Origin: JAJDXW01 sp965214795
Lineage (GTDB): Bacteria > Pseudomonadota > Gammaproteobacteria > HK1
Reading direction: 5' to 3'
Length of the DNA: 64,000 nucleotides
Assembly: GCA_965214795.1 (NCBI GenBank)
Contig: OZ243976.1
Coordinates: 2,852,001 to 2,916,000 of the forward strand
Of the stretch, positions 33,521 through 41,799 are shown one piece after another. Under the pieces are notes generated by a model, which was not told the DNA's origin, did no database searches, and worked only from the letters and a program-made list of their open reading frames with translations. Both the position numbers and the translations under genes were made by a program. Position 1 is the first letter of the stretch, and every line of letters begins with the position of its first letter.

Positions 33521-34372
33521 TCAGGCCGCCAGGGAGAGCCGGCGTCCGTCGCCGCACTCGAGCCGGCCGTCGGCGAGGTCGATGGCGACGACCGCGAGCA
33601 GCTCGTAGCCGGCGCCCGTGTCATCGCGCTCGGAAGCCACGATCGTGCCGGCGCTCCGGTCGCCCGATCGTACCGGGTCTCCGGCCATCGGCGACTCCCC
33701 GGCCTCGACCCGCCCCCGGTAGAGCCGGCGCTTGAGGCGGCCGAGATAACGGGTCCGGGCAATGATCTCCTGCCCGGGGAAGCAGCCCTTTTCAAAGCTC
33801 AGGGCGCCGAGGAGGTCGAGGTTGAGCATCTGCGGAAGGAACGATTCGCGCGTCTCGTCGGTGAGCCACGCGATGCCGGCCGCGATCTCCAGCCGCCGCC
33901 AGTCGGCGTCCGGGATCCCCGCCGGAAGCGGATCGGGCCCCAGGACGAGGAAGCGATCCGGTCCGCCGGGCGGACGAATCGCCACCCGGCCGCCGGACTC
34001 CGCGGCGGACCCCGGGACGGGGACCCGGCCGACCCGGCCGGCCACGAACGCCTCGGATCCGGGCCCGGCCGCCCCCAGCACCCGGTCACCGGTCCGTTCC
34101 ACTTCGACTTTCGCTCTCAGCACGAACGCCCGCAGGCGCCGGGCGAGGCCGTCGGCCTCACCGGCCGGGGCAACGAGGGAGAACCTCGCGCCGCCGGCGT
34201 GCCGAACGAGCCACAACAGGTTCCGGACCTGCCCCCGGGGGGTGCACCACGCACTCAGGGCGAGGCGGCCCGGCGCGAGCGTCGCGACGTCGCTCGTCAA
34301 CTGGGCGTGAAGGAATTCGGCCGCGTCGGCGCCGCGGACCGCCACGCTCGCCATGCCGGGATCATGAAGCAT
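33521..34372 (-). CDS. ygfZ: Folate-binding Fe-S cluster maturation protein YgfZ
   Basis: A 283-residue protein of the aminomethyltransferase-like fold. FLHAQLTSDVATLAPGRLALSAWCTPRGQVRNLLWL at the N-terminus and the signature KGCFPGQEIIARTRYLG (K-G-C-x-x-G-Q) identify YgfZ/CAF17. It supports maturation or repair of [4Fe-4S] proteins with a folate. It overlaps sdhE by 11 bp, and being encoded next to succinate dehydrogenase, an Fe-S enzyme, fits that role. Confidence 0.92.
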   Translation of the reverse strand: MLHDPGMASVAVRGADAAEFLHAQLTSDVATLAPGRLALSAWCTPRGQVRNLLWLVRHAGGARFSLVAPAGEADGLARRLRAFVLRAKVEVERTGDRVLGAAGPGSEAFVAGRVGRVPVPGSAAESGGRVAIRPPGGPDRFLVLGPDPLPAGIPDADWRRLEIAAGIAWLTDETRESFLPQMLNLDLLGALSFEKGCFPGQEIIARTRYLGRLKRRLYRGRVEAGESPMAGDPVRSGDRSAGTIVASERDDTGAGYELLAVVAIDLADGRLECGDGRRLSLAA

Positions 34373-34634
34373 GGGACAATCGCTCCGGGTCGGGAGTGGT
34401 CGAGGCGGACCGGATCCGGTCCACCAGGGAGGAGAGCGCCGGGTCCGGCGGAGCGGACCGCCGGGCGATCCAGTCGAGAATGTCCTGGTCCGACCGGTCG
34501 AGCAGTCGCTCGAGACCTCGCCGCGTATCCTCGTCCAGCTCGTCGCCCGCAGCGGCGAGGAACCGGTCGAGGATCAGGTCCATCTCGCGGGTGCCCCGCC
34601 GGCAGCGCCACCGAAGCCGCCTGTCGAGCGCCAT
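34362..34634 (-). CDS. sdhE: FAD assembly factor SdhE
   Basis: A 90-residue helical protein. RLRWRCRRGTREMDLILDRFL contains the RGxxE motif needed for flavinylation of SdhA; the rest is Asp/Arg-rich (LDRSDQDILDWI is typical). It promotes covalent attachment of FAD to SdhA and FrdA. It lies directly after sdhB in the sdhCDAB-sdhE order. The start is the ATG at 34634, 11 bp after the sdhB stop. In E. coli its partner ygfX is adjacent, whereas here a ygfX-like gene lies at the other end of the sdh operon. Confidence 0.93.
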   Translation of the reverse strand: MALDRRLRWRCRRGTREMDLILDRFLAAAGDELDEDTRRGLERLLDRSDQDILDWIARRSAPPDPALSSLVDRIRSASTTPDPERLSHAS

Positions 34635-34645
34635 GGCGTTTCCCG

Positions 34646-35428
34646 TCAAAGCCGACGGGCCACCATCTTCTTCTTGATCTCGGCGATCGCCTTCGCCGGG
34701 TTGAGCCCCTTGGGGCAGGCGCGCGTGCAGTTCATGATGGTGTGGCAGCGATAGAGGCGGAAGGGGTCCTCGAGCTCGTCCAGCCGCTCGCCGGAGTATT
34801 CGTCGCGGCTGTCCGCGATCCATCGGTACGCCTGCAGCAGGGCGGCGGGCCCGAGATAGCGTTCGCCGTTCCACCAGTAGCTGGGGCAGCTCGTGGAGCA
34901 GCAGGCGCACAGGATGCACTCGTAGAGCCCGTCCAGACGGTCGCGGTCCTCGGGGGACTGGAGCCGTTCCCGATCGGGCGGAGGAAGCGTCACCGAGCGC
35001 ATCCACGGCTTGATCGACGCATACTGCGCGTAGAACTGCGTCATGTCGGGAACGAGGTCCTTGATCACCGGAAGGTGGGGGAGGGGAAAGACCTTCACCG
35101 CGCCCTTGACGTCCCGGATCGGGGTGGTGCACGCCAGCGAGTTGACGCCGTCGATGTTCATCGAGCAGGACCCGCAGACCCCTTCCCGGCAGGAACGACG
35201 GAAGGTGAGGGTGGAGTCCACCTCGTTCTTGATCTTGATGAGGGCGTCGAGGACCATCGGCCCGCAGTTGTCGAGGTCCACCTCGAACGAATCGGTGCGC
35301 GGGTTGCTCCCCTCGTCGGGAGCCCATCGGTAGACGACGAAGCGCCGGACGTCCGTTGCCCCGGGCGGGGCGGGGTGAGTCTTTCCGGACCCCACCCTCG
35401 AGTTCGACGGCAGGCTCAATCGGGCCAT
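34646..35428 (-). CDS. sdhB: Succinate dehydrogenase iron-sulfur subunit
   Basis: A 260-residue protein. The N-terminal ferredoxin domain binds [2Fe-2S] through CREGVCGSCSMNIDG and a later Cys in LACTT. The C-terminal domain carries CILCACCSTSCPSYWW and CHTIMNCTRACPKGL, the ligands of the [4Fe-4S] and [3Fe-4S] centres. It passes electrons from SdhA to ubiquinone. It has a ~25-residue N-terminal extension compared with E. coli. It lies between sdhA and sdhE. Confidence 0.97.
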   Translation of the reverse strand: MARLSLPSNSRVGSGKTHPAPPGATDVRRFVVYRWAPDEGSNPRTDSFEVDLDNCGPMVLDALIKIKNEVDSTLTFRRSCREGVCGSCSMNIDGVNSLACTTPIRDVKGAVKVFPLPHLPVIKDLVPDMTQFYAQYASIKPWMRSVTLPPPDRERLQSPEDRDRLDGLYECILCACCSTSCPSYWWNGERYLGPAALLQAYRWIADSRDEYSGERLDELEDPFRLYRCHTIMNCTRACPKGLNPAKAIAEIKKKMVARRL

Positions 35429-35437
35429 TCTCTTCCC

Positions 35438-37228
35438 TCAATAGGTCCGCTGCTGCGGGGGGAACGACTGTACGTCGTTCGTCAGCGCTTCGAGATGGAC
35501 GGGACGATAGCCGAATTCCGGCGCCGTGCCGTTGCGCAGCCAGCACAGGGTGTGCTTGAGCCAGTTCGCATCGTCTCGCTGCGGAAAGTCTTCCCGTGCA
35601 TGTGCGCCGCGGCTCTCCGTGCGATGGCTGGCCGAGTGCATGGTCACGACCGCCTGCCGGATGAGGTTGTCGAGCTCGAGCGTCTCCACCAGGTCCGAAT
35701 TCCACACCAGCGAGCGGTCGGAGACCTTGACGTCCCCCATGGTCGCCCGGCATTCGTCGATGAGCCGACAGCCTTCCTCCAGCACTTCGCCGGTACGGAA
35801 CACGGCCGCGTTGTTCTGCATGATTCGCTGCATGTCGAGACGGATGGACGCCGTCGGCCGCGACCCCTGCGCATGGCGGAACCGATCGAAGCTCTCGAGC
35901 GCGCGCGCGCCGGAATCACCGGGGAGGGGCGGATGGGATTCGCCGGGGGTGACGAGCTCGGCGCAGCGCTCGGCGGCCGCCCGGCCGAACACGACGATGT
36001 CGAGCAGCGAGTTCGAACCGAGCCGGTTCGCGCCGTGGACCGATACGCAGGCGCATTCTCCGATCGCGAACAGCCCCGGCACCACCTTCTCCGGGTCGCC
36101 GGCTTCGGAGGTCACCACCTCGCCGTGCACGTTGGTGGGAATGCCGCCCATGTTGTAGTGCACGGTCGGAAGGACCGGGATGGGCTCCTTGGTCACGTCG
36201 ACGCCGGCGAAGATCTGTGCGGTCTCGGAGATCCCGGGCAGCCGCTTCTCGATGACGCCGCTCTCGAGGTGCTCGAGGTGAAGGTGCAGGTGATCCTGGA
36301 GCGGGCCCACCCCGCGGCCCTCCCGGATCTCGATGGTCATCGAACGGCTCACCACGTCGCGCGATGCGAGGTCCTTGGCGTTCGGGGCGTAGCGCTCCAT
36401 GAATCGCTCGCCCTCGGAGTTGGTGATGAACCCCCCCTCTCCCCGCACTCCCTCGGTGATGAGGCACCCTGCGCCATACACCCCGGTAGGGTGAAACTGA
36501 ACGAATTCCATGTCCTGGAGCGGCAGCCCGGCACGCAGCACCATCGCGTTGCCGTCGCCGGTGCACGTGTGCGCGGAAGTGCACGAGAAGTAGGTCCGGC
36601 CGTAGCCGCCGGTGGCGAGCACGGTCGCGTGCGCCCGGAAACGGTGCAGGGTGCCGGTGTCGAGATCCCAGGCGAGGACCCCCCGGCACGCTCCCGCGTC
36701 GTCCGTCAGCAGGTCGAGGGCGAAGTACTCGATGAAGAACTCCGCCTCGTGCTTCAGGGACTGCTGGTAGAGAGTGTGCAGGATCGCGTGACCGGTCCGG
36801 TCCGCCGCGGCGCAGGTGCGCTGCGCGATCCCCTCTCCGTACCGGGTCGTCATGCCGCCGAACGGGCGCTGGTAGATGCGTCCGTCCTCGGTCCGGGAGA
36901 ACGGCACCCCGTAGCGTTCGAGCTCGAGAACGGCGGGCATCGCCTCGCGGCACATGAATTCGATCGCGTCCTGGTCCCCGAGCCAGTCGGAACCCTTGAC
37001 GGTGTCGTACATGTGCCAGCGCCAGTCGTCCTCGCCCATGTTTCCGAGCGCGGCACTCATGCCGCCCTGGGCCGCGACGGTGTGGCTGCGGGTCGGAAAC
37101 ACCTTCGTGACGCACGCCGTGGAGAGGCCCCGGGCGGCGAGCCCGAGGGTCGCGCGCAGGCCCGCCCCGCCGGCCCCGACGACGACCACGTCGTAAGTAT
37201 GTTCGGTGATCGGATAGGCATCCGGCAT
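35438..37228 (-). CDS. sdhA: Succinate dehydrogenase flavoprotein subunit
   Basis: A 596-residue protein. DVVVVGAGGAGLRATLGLA binds ADP; His49 in RSHTVAAQGGMSAAL is the residue that covalently binds FAD; EFVQFHPTGVYGAGCLITEGVRGEGG lies in the capping/active-site region, and HYNMGGIPTN and GANRLGSNSLLDIVVFGRAA follow. It oxidises succinate to fumarate in the citric acid cycle as part of membrane complex II. It is followed 9 bp later by sdhB. Confidence 0.98.
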   Translation of the reverse strand: MPDAYPITEHTYDVVVVGAGGAGLRATLGLAARGLSTACVTKVFPTRSHTVAAQGGMSAALGNMGEDDWRWHMYDTVKGSDWLGDQDAIEFMCREAMPAVLELERYGVPFSRTEDGRIYQRPFGGMTTRYGEGIAQRTCAAADRTGHAILHTLYQQSLKHEAEFFIEYFALDLLTDDAGACRGVLAWDLDTGTLHRFRAHATVLATGGYGRTYFSCTSAHTCTGDGNAMVLRAGLPLQDMEFVQFHPTGVYGAGCLITEGVRGEGGFITNSEGERFMERYAPNAKDLASRDVVSRSMTIEIREGRGVGPLQDHLHLHLEHLESGVIEKRLPGISETAQIFAGVDVTKEPIPVLPTVHYNMGGIPTNVHGEVVTSEAGDPEKVVPGLFAIGECACVSVHGANRLGSNSLLDIVVFGRAAAERCAELVTPGESHPPLPGDSGARALESFDRFRHAQGSRPTASIRLDMQRIMQNNAAVFRTGEVLEEGCRLIDECRATMGDVKVSDRSLVWNSDLVETLELDNLIRQAVVTMHSASHRTESRGAHAREDFPQRDDANWLKHTLCWLRNGTAPEFGYRPVHLEALTNDVQSFPPQQRTY

Positions 37229-37232
37229 CGGA

Positions 37233-37613
37233 CTAGCTCCCGGCGGACACGCGAAGGATGGAGACGATGCACGCCGCGCCGAAGGCCAGGGCGGCGAACT
37301 TGACCGCGATGATCGCGGCGACCTTGAGCCCCGGCGAGTGGACGTAGTCCTCCACGACCACCTGCAGGCCGAGCTGGGCGTGATGGAAGAGCGCCAGCGT
37401 GAACAGGATCCAGAGCGTCGCGGCCACCGGGTGGCCGAGGGCGGCGCGCGCGCCGTCGTAGTCGGTTCCGAGCAGCGCGATCATCATGACCACGAACCCG
37501 AGCCCGAGGGGCACGAGTGCGACGGCGGTCAGCCGCTGCGCCCACCAGTGGCGGGTGCCCTCCTTCGCGGCGCCCGCCCCGCGTACCACCGAAAGCGCCG
37601 TTCGATACCTCAT
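37233..37613 (-). CDS. sdhD: Succinate dehydrogenase membrane anchor subunit D
   Basis: A 126-residue protein with three transmembrane helices. GAAKEGTRHWWAQRLTAVALVPLG at the start and LALFHHAQLGLQVVVEDYVHSPGLK, with the haem-ligand His and the conserved quinone-site Asp-Tyr pair, identify SdhD. With SdhC it anchors the enzyme and forms the haem b and ubiquinone sites. It ends 4 bp before sdhA. Confidence 0.95.
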   Translation of the reverse strand: MRYRTALSVVRGAGAAKEGTRHWWAQRLTAVALVPLGLGFVVMMIALLGTDYDGARAALGHPVAATLWILFTLALFHHAQLGLQVVVEDYVHSPGLKVAAIIAVKFAALAFGAACIVSILRVSAGS

Positions 37614-37642
37614 TCACTCCCCCCGGCCGCAGGTGCGGCGCG

Positions 37643-38026
37643 TCACACCGCGTACGCGAGCCCGAACGCGAGGACCGTCATGGCCACCGAGGCCGCGACC
37701 ACCGCCTTGCCGCTCGCATACGCGGTCCGGATCTCGAAGCCGAGCCCGGCGTCCCAGAACAGATGCCGGATCCCGTTGCAAAGATGAAAGAAGAACGAGA
37801 ACGTCCAGGCGAAGAGAAGCAGCTGGCCGAACCAGGAGCCGAGGGCGCTCCGCACCGTCGCGTACGGCTCCGGGCCGAGTGCGAGCGCGGTTGCCCACCA
37901 AGCGAACACCACCGCTCCGAGACACAGGAAGATCCCGGTCGCCCGATGAAGGATGGACAGTACCGACGTGAGTTGTGGCCGGTAGATCTGGATATGAGGT
38001 GAAAGCGGCCGGCCGGTAGTCGACAT
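37643..38026 (-). CDS. sdhC: Succinate dehydrogenase cytochrome b556 subunit C
   Basis: A 127-residue, three-helix protein. RPLSPHIQIYRPQLTSVLSILHRATGIFL is the SdhC signature, containing the quinone-site Ser and Arg, and FFHLCNGIRHLFWD contains the haem-ligand His. It is the first gene of sdhCDAB-sdhE-ygfZ. A GGGAGA ribosome-binding site precedes the ATG. Upstream, 174 bp separate it from an R2 element; I found no convincing promoter in that stretch. Confidence 0.95.
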   Translation of the reverse strand: MSTTGRPLSPHIQIYRPQLTSVLSILHRATGIFLCLGAVVFAWWATALALGPEPYATVRSALGSWFGQLLLFAWTFSFFFHLCNGIRHLFWDAGLGFEIRTAYASGKAVVAASVAMTVLAFGLAYAV

Positions 38027-38199
38027 CGTCTCCCTCGAACGTGGGCGGCCCGGGCGGCCCGGACGTAGGAGACCGCACCGCCGCCCTGTCGGAATTCGGA
38101 TCGTCTCGGGTACGCAATCGGCTCGTCGCGCTCCGCGCCCCCGACGGCTGTCTAGTCTATCGCGGCGCGGCGCGTTCCCCTAGCCGTTCCGGAGACGAT

Positions 38200-38331
38200 C
38201 AGCATTTCTCATTTTGCTCATCGGGTCCGGCTGCCGGACCGGCACGACCGTCGATCCGCCCCGGATCGAGTCGCCAGGAGAAGACCGCTTGCGGCTCAGG
38301 GTGAAGTCGGGCGCCAAAATGAGAACTGCTG
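38200..38331. mobile_element. R2 element copy 2 (132-bp MITE-like)
   Basis: The same length as the copy at 162-293, in the opposite orientation. Left end CAGCATTTCTCATTTTGC and right end (read inward) CAGCAGTTCTCATTTTGG are inverted repeats with one mismatch over 17 bp. A perfect 9-bp direct repeat, ggagacgat, flanks it (38191-38199 and 38332-38340). The right-hand copy of that duplication contains the GGAG ribosome-binding site of the next gene, whose ATG is at 38342. The element occupies the region where a promoter for the ygfX-tsaB-lolCD operon would be expected. Confidence 0.88.
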
Positions 38332-38341
38332 GGAGACGATC

Positions 38342-38767
38342 ATGCCCGAGACGCCGACCCGGTTCGACCTTCGCCGGTCCCGCCTCCTGGTCCTGTGGCT
38401 CGCGGCGGCCCACGGGGGCGGAGCACTCGCCGCGTGGTGGAGCGCGCTGCCGGCCGCCGCCGCGACGACGCTCACCGTCCTTGCCGCCGCGAGCTTCGTG
38501 CGCGGCCTTCGTCTCCATGCCCTGCGAAACGCCACGAACGCCATCGTCTGGATCGCGCTCAATCCCGAGCTGCGGATCGGCTTTTCGAACGGTCGGAGCT
38601 GCGGAGCGCGGTTGCGGGCGCCGCCGCTTCTCCACCCTTGGCTCGTGACGTTGCGGCTTGCATCGGAGGCCGGTCGCGCGGTGGTCCTCGTGCCTCCGGA
38701 TTCGCTCTCCTCGCAAGCGGACCACAAGGCGATCCGAAGCCGCCTGCGGCACGGGGGGCCGCCATGA
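38342..38767 (+). CDS. YgfX/CptA-like membrane protein
   Basis: A 141-residue protein. FDLRRSRLLVLWLAAAHGGGALAAWW and the following hydrophobic stretch give two membrane helices; the C-terminal ~70 residues are soluble and end VVLVPPDSLSSQADHKAIRSRLR, matching the YgfX family (compare the usual LPD-S...FRRLRVRLR ending). In E. coli YgfX is encoded with SdhE and has been described as a toxin-like inhibitor of cell division proteins. Here it is divergent from the sdh operon. The GGAG ribosome-binding site lies in the target duplication of the R2 element. It overlaps the next gene by 4 bp (ATGA). Confidence 0.72.
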   Translation: MPETPTRFDLRRSRLLVLWLAAAHGGGALAAWWSALPAAAATTLTVLAAASFVRGLRLHALRNATNAIVWIALNPELRIGFSNGRSCGARLRAPPLLHPWLVTLRLASEAGRAVVLVPPDSLSSQADHKAIRSRLRHGGPP

Positions 38768-39171
38768 ACGTCCGATCACGGGAAGCCCTCCGGCGCCTCG
38801 TCCGACTCGAAGGAGAGCGCCGGGCCCGAGCGGTGCTCGGGGAGACCGGCCGGCAGGCCGCCGTCCACCGCGACATCGCCGTGCACGATGCGGTACGTCT
38901 GCTCGGTCTGGTGCCGGCGACCCGTCGCGAGAGCGGGTATGATGCGCGCGGTTCGGGATTCCGATACCGGATCGCCGGGTGCACCTCCGCGGACCTTCTG
39001 GTTGCTGCGGGGGCGTTTCGATCCGGCCGCTGGGATCGGGGCCTCCTCGTATTCATGTCGGCGGAGCTGGAGCCGTTGGCCATCGACGAATTGACCTTCC
39101 AGGCCGCGCGGGCCACCCGCTCCGTGGCTCGGCTCCGGGCGCGCGGCCACCGGCGCTGGAGCCGCGCGTGA
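38764..39171 (+). CDS. Conserved-looking protein of unknown function
   Basis: A 135-residue soluble protein I do not recognise. It is Arg/Ala-rich with no signal peptide or membrane segment. The central part (VHDAVRLLGLVPATRRESGYDARGSGFRYRIAG) and DLLVAAGAFRSGRWDRGLLVFMSAELEPLAIDELTF look like an ordered alpha/beta domain. The start overlaps the ygfX stop (ATGA) and the stop overlaps the tsaB start (GTGA), so it is translated as part of the five-gene operon ygfX-unknown-tsaB-lolC-lolD. Codon use is like its neighbours. Confidence 0.65.
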   Translation: MNVRSREALRRLVRLEGERRARAVLGETGRQAAVHRDIAVHDAVRLLGLVPATRRESGYDARGSGFRYRIAGCTSADLLVAAGAFRSGRWDRGLLVFMSAELEPLAIDELTFQAARATRSVARLRARGHRRWSRA

Positions 39172-39872
39172 AGTTCGTCTGCTTCGATGCCGCAACCGAA
39201 GTGCTGACGTGTGCGCTGTGGGCCGACGGAGCGCTCCTCGAGCACCACGAGACGGCGCCGCGCCGGCATGCGGACCGGCTCCTGTCGGTGGTGGGCCGGC
39301 TCCTCGCCGAGGCCGGAGTCGCCCGCTCCGACCTCGATGCAATCGGGTTCGGGCGTGGGCCCGGTTCCTTCACCGGGCTTCGGGTCGCGGCGGGAGTCGC
39401 GCAGGGACTCGCGTTCGCCCTGGACGTCCCCGCGGTTCCCGTTTCCACCCTCGCCGTCATTGCCCAGGGTTCCCTGCGCGAGAACGGGTCGCGACGGGTG
39501 ATGGTCCTCCTCGACGCGCGCCTCGGGGAAGTCTACGCGGGCGCGATGAGAGCCGACGCGGCGGCCGGGGTCATGCGCGCGGTTCGCCACGAACGGCTGT
39601 GCCTTCCCGAGGATCTGGGTGAAGAGCTTGGCGGGGAGGACGGCTGGACCGGCTGCGGTCCGGGCTGGGACGTCTGCACCGCCGCGCTCCGGGCCGGCCT
39701 CGGGTCCCGGCTCGAGCGCCTCGAGCCCGATCGCCTCCCGCACGCCCGCGACCTCGCGACCCTCGTTCGCGCGGGGTGGACGGAAGGACTTCGGGTGGCC
39801 GCCGAAGAGGCGTTCCCCGTCTATCTCCGCCGCCAGGTGGTCCGGGGGGCGGGAGCGGCCGCCCGCCCATGA
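39168..39872 (+). CDS. tsaB: tRNA threonylcarbamoyladenosine synthesis protein TsaB
   Basis: A 234-residue ASKHA-fold protein. FVCFDAATEVLTCALWADG opens the fold, RRHADRLLSVVGRLLAEAGV follows and GFGRGPGSFTGLRVAAGVAQGLAFALDVPAVPVSTL is the family signature. TsaB partners TsaD and TsaE to make the t6A37 modification in tRNAs that read ANN codons. The GTG start at 39168 overlaps the upstream stop codon, and its TGA overlaps the lolC start. Confidence 0.92.
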   Translation: MKFVCFDAATEVLTCALWADGALLEHHETAPRRHADRLLSVVGRLLAEAGVARSDLDAIGFGRGPGSFTGLRVAAGVAQGLAFALDVPAVPVSTLAVIAQGSLRENGSRRVMVLLDARLGEVYAGAMRADAAAGVMRAVRHERLCLPEDLGEELGGEDGWTGCGPGWDVCTAALRAGLGSRLERLEPDRLPHARDLATLVRAGWTEGLRVAAEEAFPVYLRRQVVRGAGAAARP

Positions 39873-41116
39873 TCCGGCCTCTGGAGCTCGCGATCGGGCT
39901 GGGTCACCTGCGGGCGAAGCAACGCATCCGGTTCATCTCCTTCATCAGCCTCATCTCGGTTCTCGGCATCGCTCTCGGGGTCGCGGCCCTCATCACCGTG
40001 CTGTCCGTCATGAACGGATTCGAACGCGAGCTCCGAAGCCGGATTCTCGGGATGGCTTCCCATGCCACTATCGCCGGCTTTCGCGGTCCCCTGCGGGACT
40101 GGCACGAAGCGGCGGACACCGCGCTCGACCATCCCTCGGTGCTCGGCGCGGCGCCCTACGTGGAAGGACAGGCGATGCTCGCCGCGGGCGGTGCGGTGCG
40201 GGGGGTCCTCGTCCGAGGCATCGACCCCGACGCGGAACGCCTCGTCTCGGACATCCCGGAGTACATGGTCGCGGGCGGGCTGGACGAGCTCAGGGCGGGA
40301 GCCTTCCGCATCGTCGTCGGGTCGTCGCTCGCGACCCGCCTCGGCCTCGAGCTCGGGAGCCGGGCCACCGCCATCGCCCCGGAGCCGACCACGAGTCCGG
40401 CCGGAGTGGTGCCGCGACACCGGCGCTTCGAGGTAGCCGGGATCTTCGAAGCGGGACACGGACAGTACGACTCGTCGTTCGCCCTCATGCACATCGAGGA
40501 CGCGGGAAGGCTTTTCCGGGTACGCGACGGGGTGAGCGGGCTGCGGCTGCGACTCGACGACGTGTTCGCGGCTCCGCTTCTCGCACGCGAGATCGCGAGC
40601 CACCTGGGGGGGCGCTACTGGGTGACGGACTGGACCCGCTATCACGCGCAGTTCTTTCGGGCGCTGCGCATCGAGAAGACCGCGATGTTCATCATCCTCA
40701 CCCTGATCGTGGCCGTCGCCGCCTTCAATCTCGTCTCCACCCTGGTCATGGTCGTCAACGAAAAGCAGCCGGAGATCGCGATCCTTCGCACGCTCGGGCT
40801 CACCCCGGGGAGTGTGCTCGCGATCTTTCTCATCCAGGGGACGCTGATCGGTCTCGTCGGCACCGTGGTCGGTTCGGCGGCGGGAATAGCCCTCGCGGCC
40901 AACCTCGAGGTCCTCGTCCCCGCCATCGAGCGGTTGATCGGCCAGAAGTTCCTTTCGCCCGAGATCTACTATCTCGCCGACGTCCCCGCCGACATCCGGG
41001 GGGCCGACGTCATCGCGATCGTTGTCGTCGCCTTCGTCATGAGCGTGATTGCGACGATGTATCCCGCCTGGCGGGGAGCGAACACCCAGCCGGCGGAAGC
41101 GCTCCGGCATGAATGA
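39869..41116 (+). CDS. lolC: Lipoprotein-releasing ABC transporter permease LolC/LolE
   Basis: A 415-residue protein. The first helix is at ~20-45 (FISFISLISVLGIALGVAALITVLSVMNGFERELRSRILGM, the MacB/LolC signature), a large periplasmic domain (~50-270) follows, then three helices including MFIILTLIVAVAAFNLVSTLVMVVNEKQPEIAILRTLGL. With LolD it releases lipoproteins from the inner membrane to LolA. Only one LolC/E-type gene is present, suggesting a homodimeric LolF-like permease, unless a second is elsewhere. It overlaps lolD by 8 bp. Confidence 0.92.
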   Translation: MIRPLELAIGLGHLRAKQRIRFISFISLISVLGIALGVAALITVLSVMNGFERELRSRILGMASHATIAGFRGPLRDWHEAADTALDHPSVLGAAPYVEGQAMLAAGGAVRGVLVRGIDPDAERLVSDIPEYMVAGGLDELRAGAFRIVVGSSLATRLGLELGSRATAIAPEPTTSPAGVVPRHRRFEVAGIFEAGHGQYDSSFALMHIEDAGRLFRVRDGVSGLRLRLDDVFAAPLLAREIASHLGGRYWVTDWTRYHAQFFRALRIEKTAMFIILTLIVAVAAFNLVSTLVMVVNEKQPEIAILRTLGLTPGSVLAIFLIQGTLIGLVGTVVGSAAGIALAANLEVLVPAIERLIGQKFLSPEIYYLADVPADIRGADVIAIVVVAFVMSVIATMYPAWRGANTQPAEALRHE

Positions 41117-41795
41117 CGCGGCCGTCGTCAGCGCGAGCGATCTGCGCCGCACCTTCGAGGAGGGGCCGCTCCGCGTCGAGGTGCTGCGGGGAGTGGATCT
41201 CGAGGTCGCCCCGGGCGAGAGCGTGGCGATCCTCGGCGCTTCGGGCTCGGGAAAGAGTACCCTCCTGCATCTTCTGGGAGGGCTCGACCTGCCGACGTCG
41301 GGATCGGTCCGGATCATGGGAAGGGCCATGAACGATCTCGGGGAGGCGGAACGGGGGCGTCTCCGGAACCGGGCCCTCGGATTCGTATACCAGTTCCATC
41401 ATCTCCTGCCGGAGTTCACCGCGCTCGACAACGTGGCGATGCCCCTGTTCGTGCGGCGCGAGCCGGCCGCGCGCGCGCGCCGGCGCGCGGCGGAGATCCT
41501 CGACCGGGTCGGGCTGTCGGACCGGCGAAGCCATCGGCCGGCGGAGCTGTCGGGAGGCGAGCGCCAGCGCACCGCCATCGCGCGGGCGCTGGCGTGCCGG
41601 CCCGCATGCGTGCTCGCGGACGAGCCGACGGGGAACCTCGATCGGGACACGGCGCGGCGGGTGTGCGATCTGATGTTCGGCATCAATCGCGAGGAAGGGA
41701 CCGGTCTCGTGGTGGTGACCCACGATCTCGAGCTCGCGGAGCGGGCGCACCGGCGCCTCAAGCTCGGCGGCGGACGCCTTGAAGATGCCGGATAG
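41109..41795 (+). CDS. lolD: Lipoprotein-releasing ABC transporter ATPase
   Basis: A 228-residue ABC ATPase. Walker A GASGSGKST near 45, the LolD-type motif FVYQFHHLLPEFTALDNVAMPL, signature LSGGERQR and Walker B ACVLADEPTGNLD are all present. It powers LolC/E, which hands lipoproteins to the LolA chaperone encoded at 52730. It is the last gene of the operon and convergent with the DUF2062 gene, whose stop is only 4 bp away. Confidence 0.95.
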   Translation: MNDAAVVSASDLRRTFEEGPLRVEVLRGVDLEVAPGESVAILGASGSGKSTLLHLLGGLDLPTSGSVRIMGRAMNDLGEAERGRLRNRALGFVYQFHHLLPEFTALDNVAMPLFVRREPAARARRRAAEILDRVGLSDRRSHRPAELSGGERQRTAIARALACRPACVLADEPTGNLDRDTARRVCDLMFGINREEGTGLVVVTHDLELAERAHRRLKLGGGRLEDAG

Positions 41796-41799
41796 CCCC

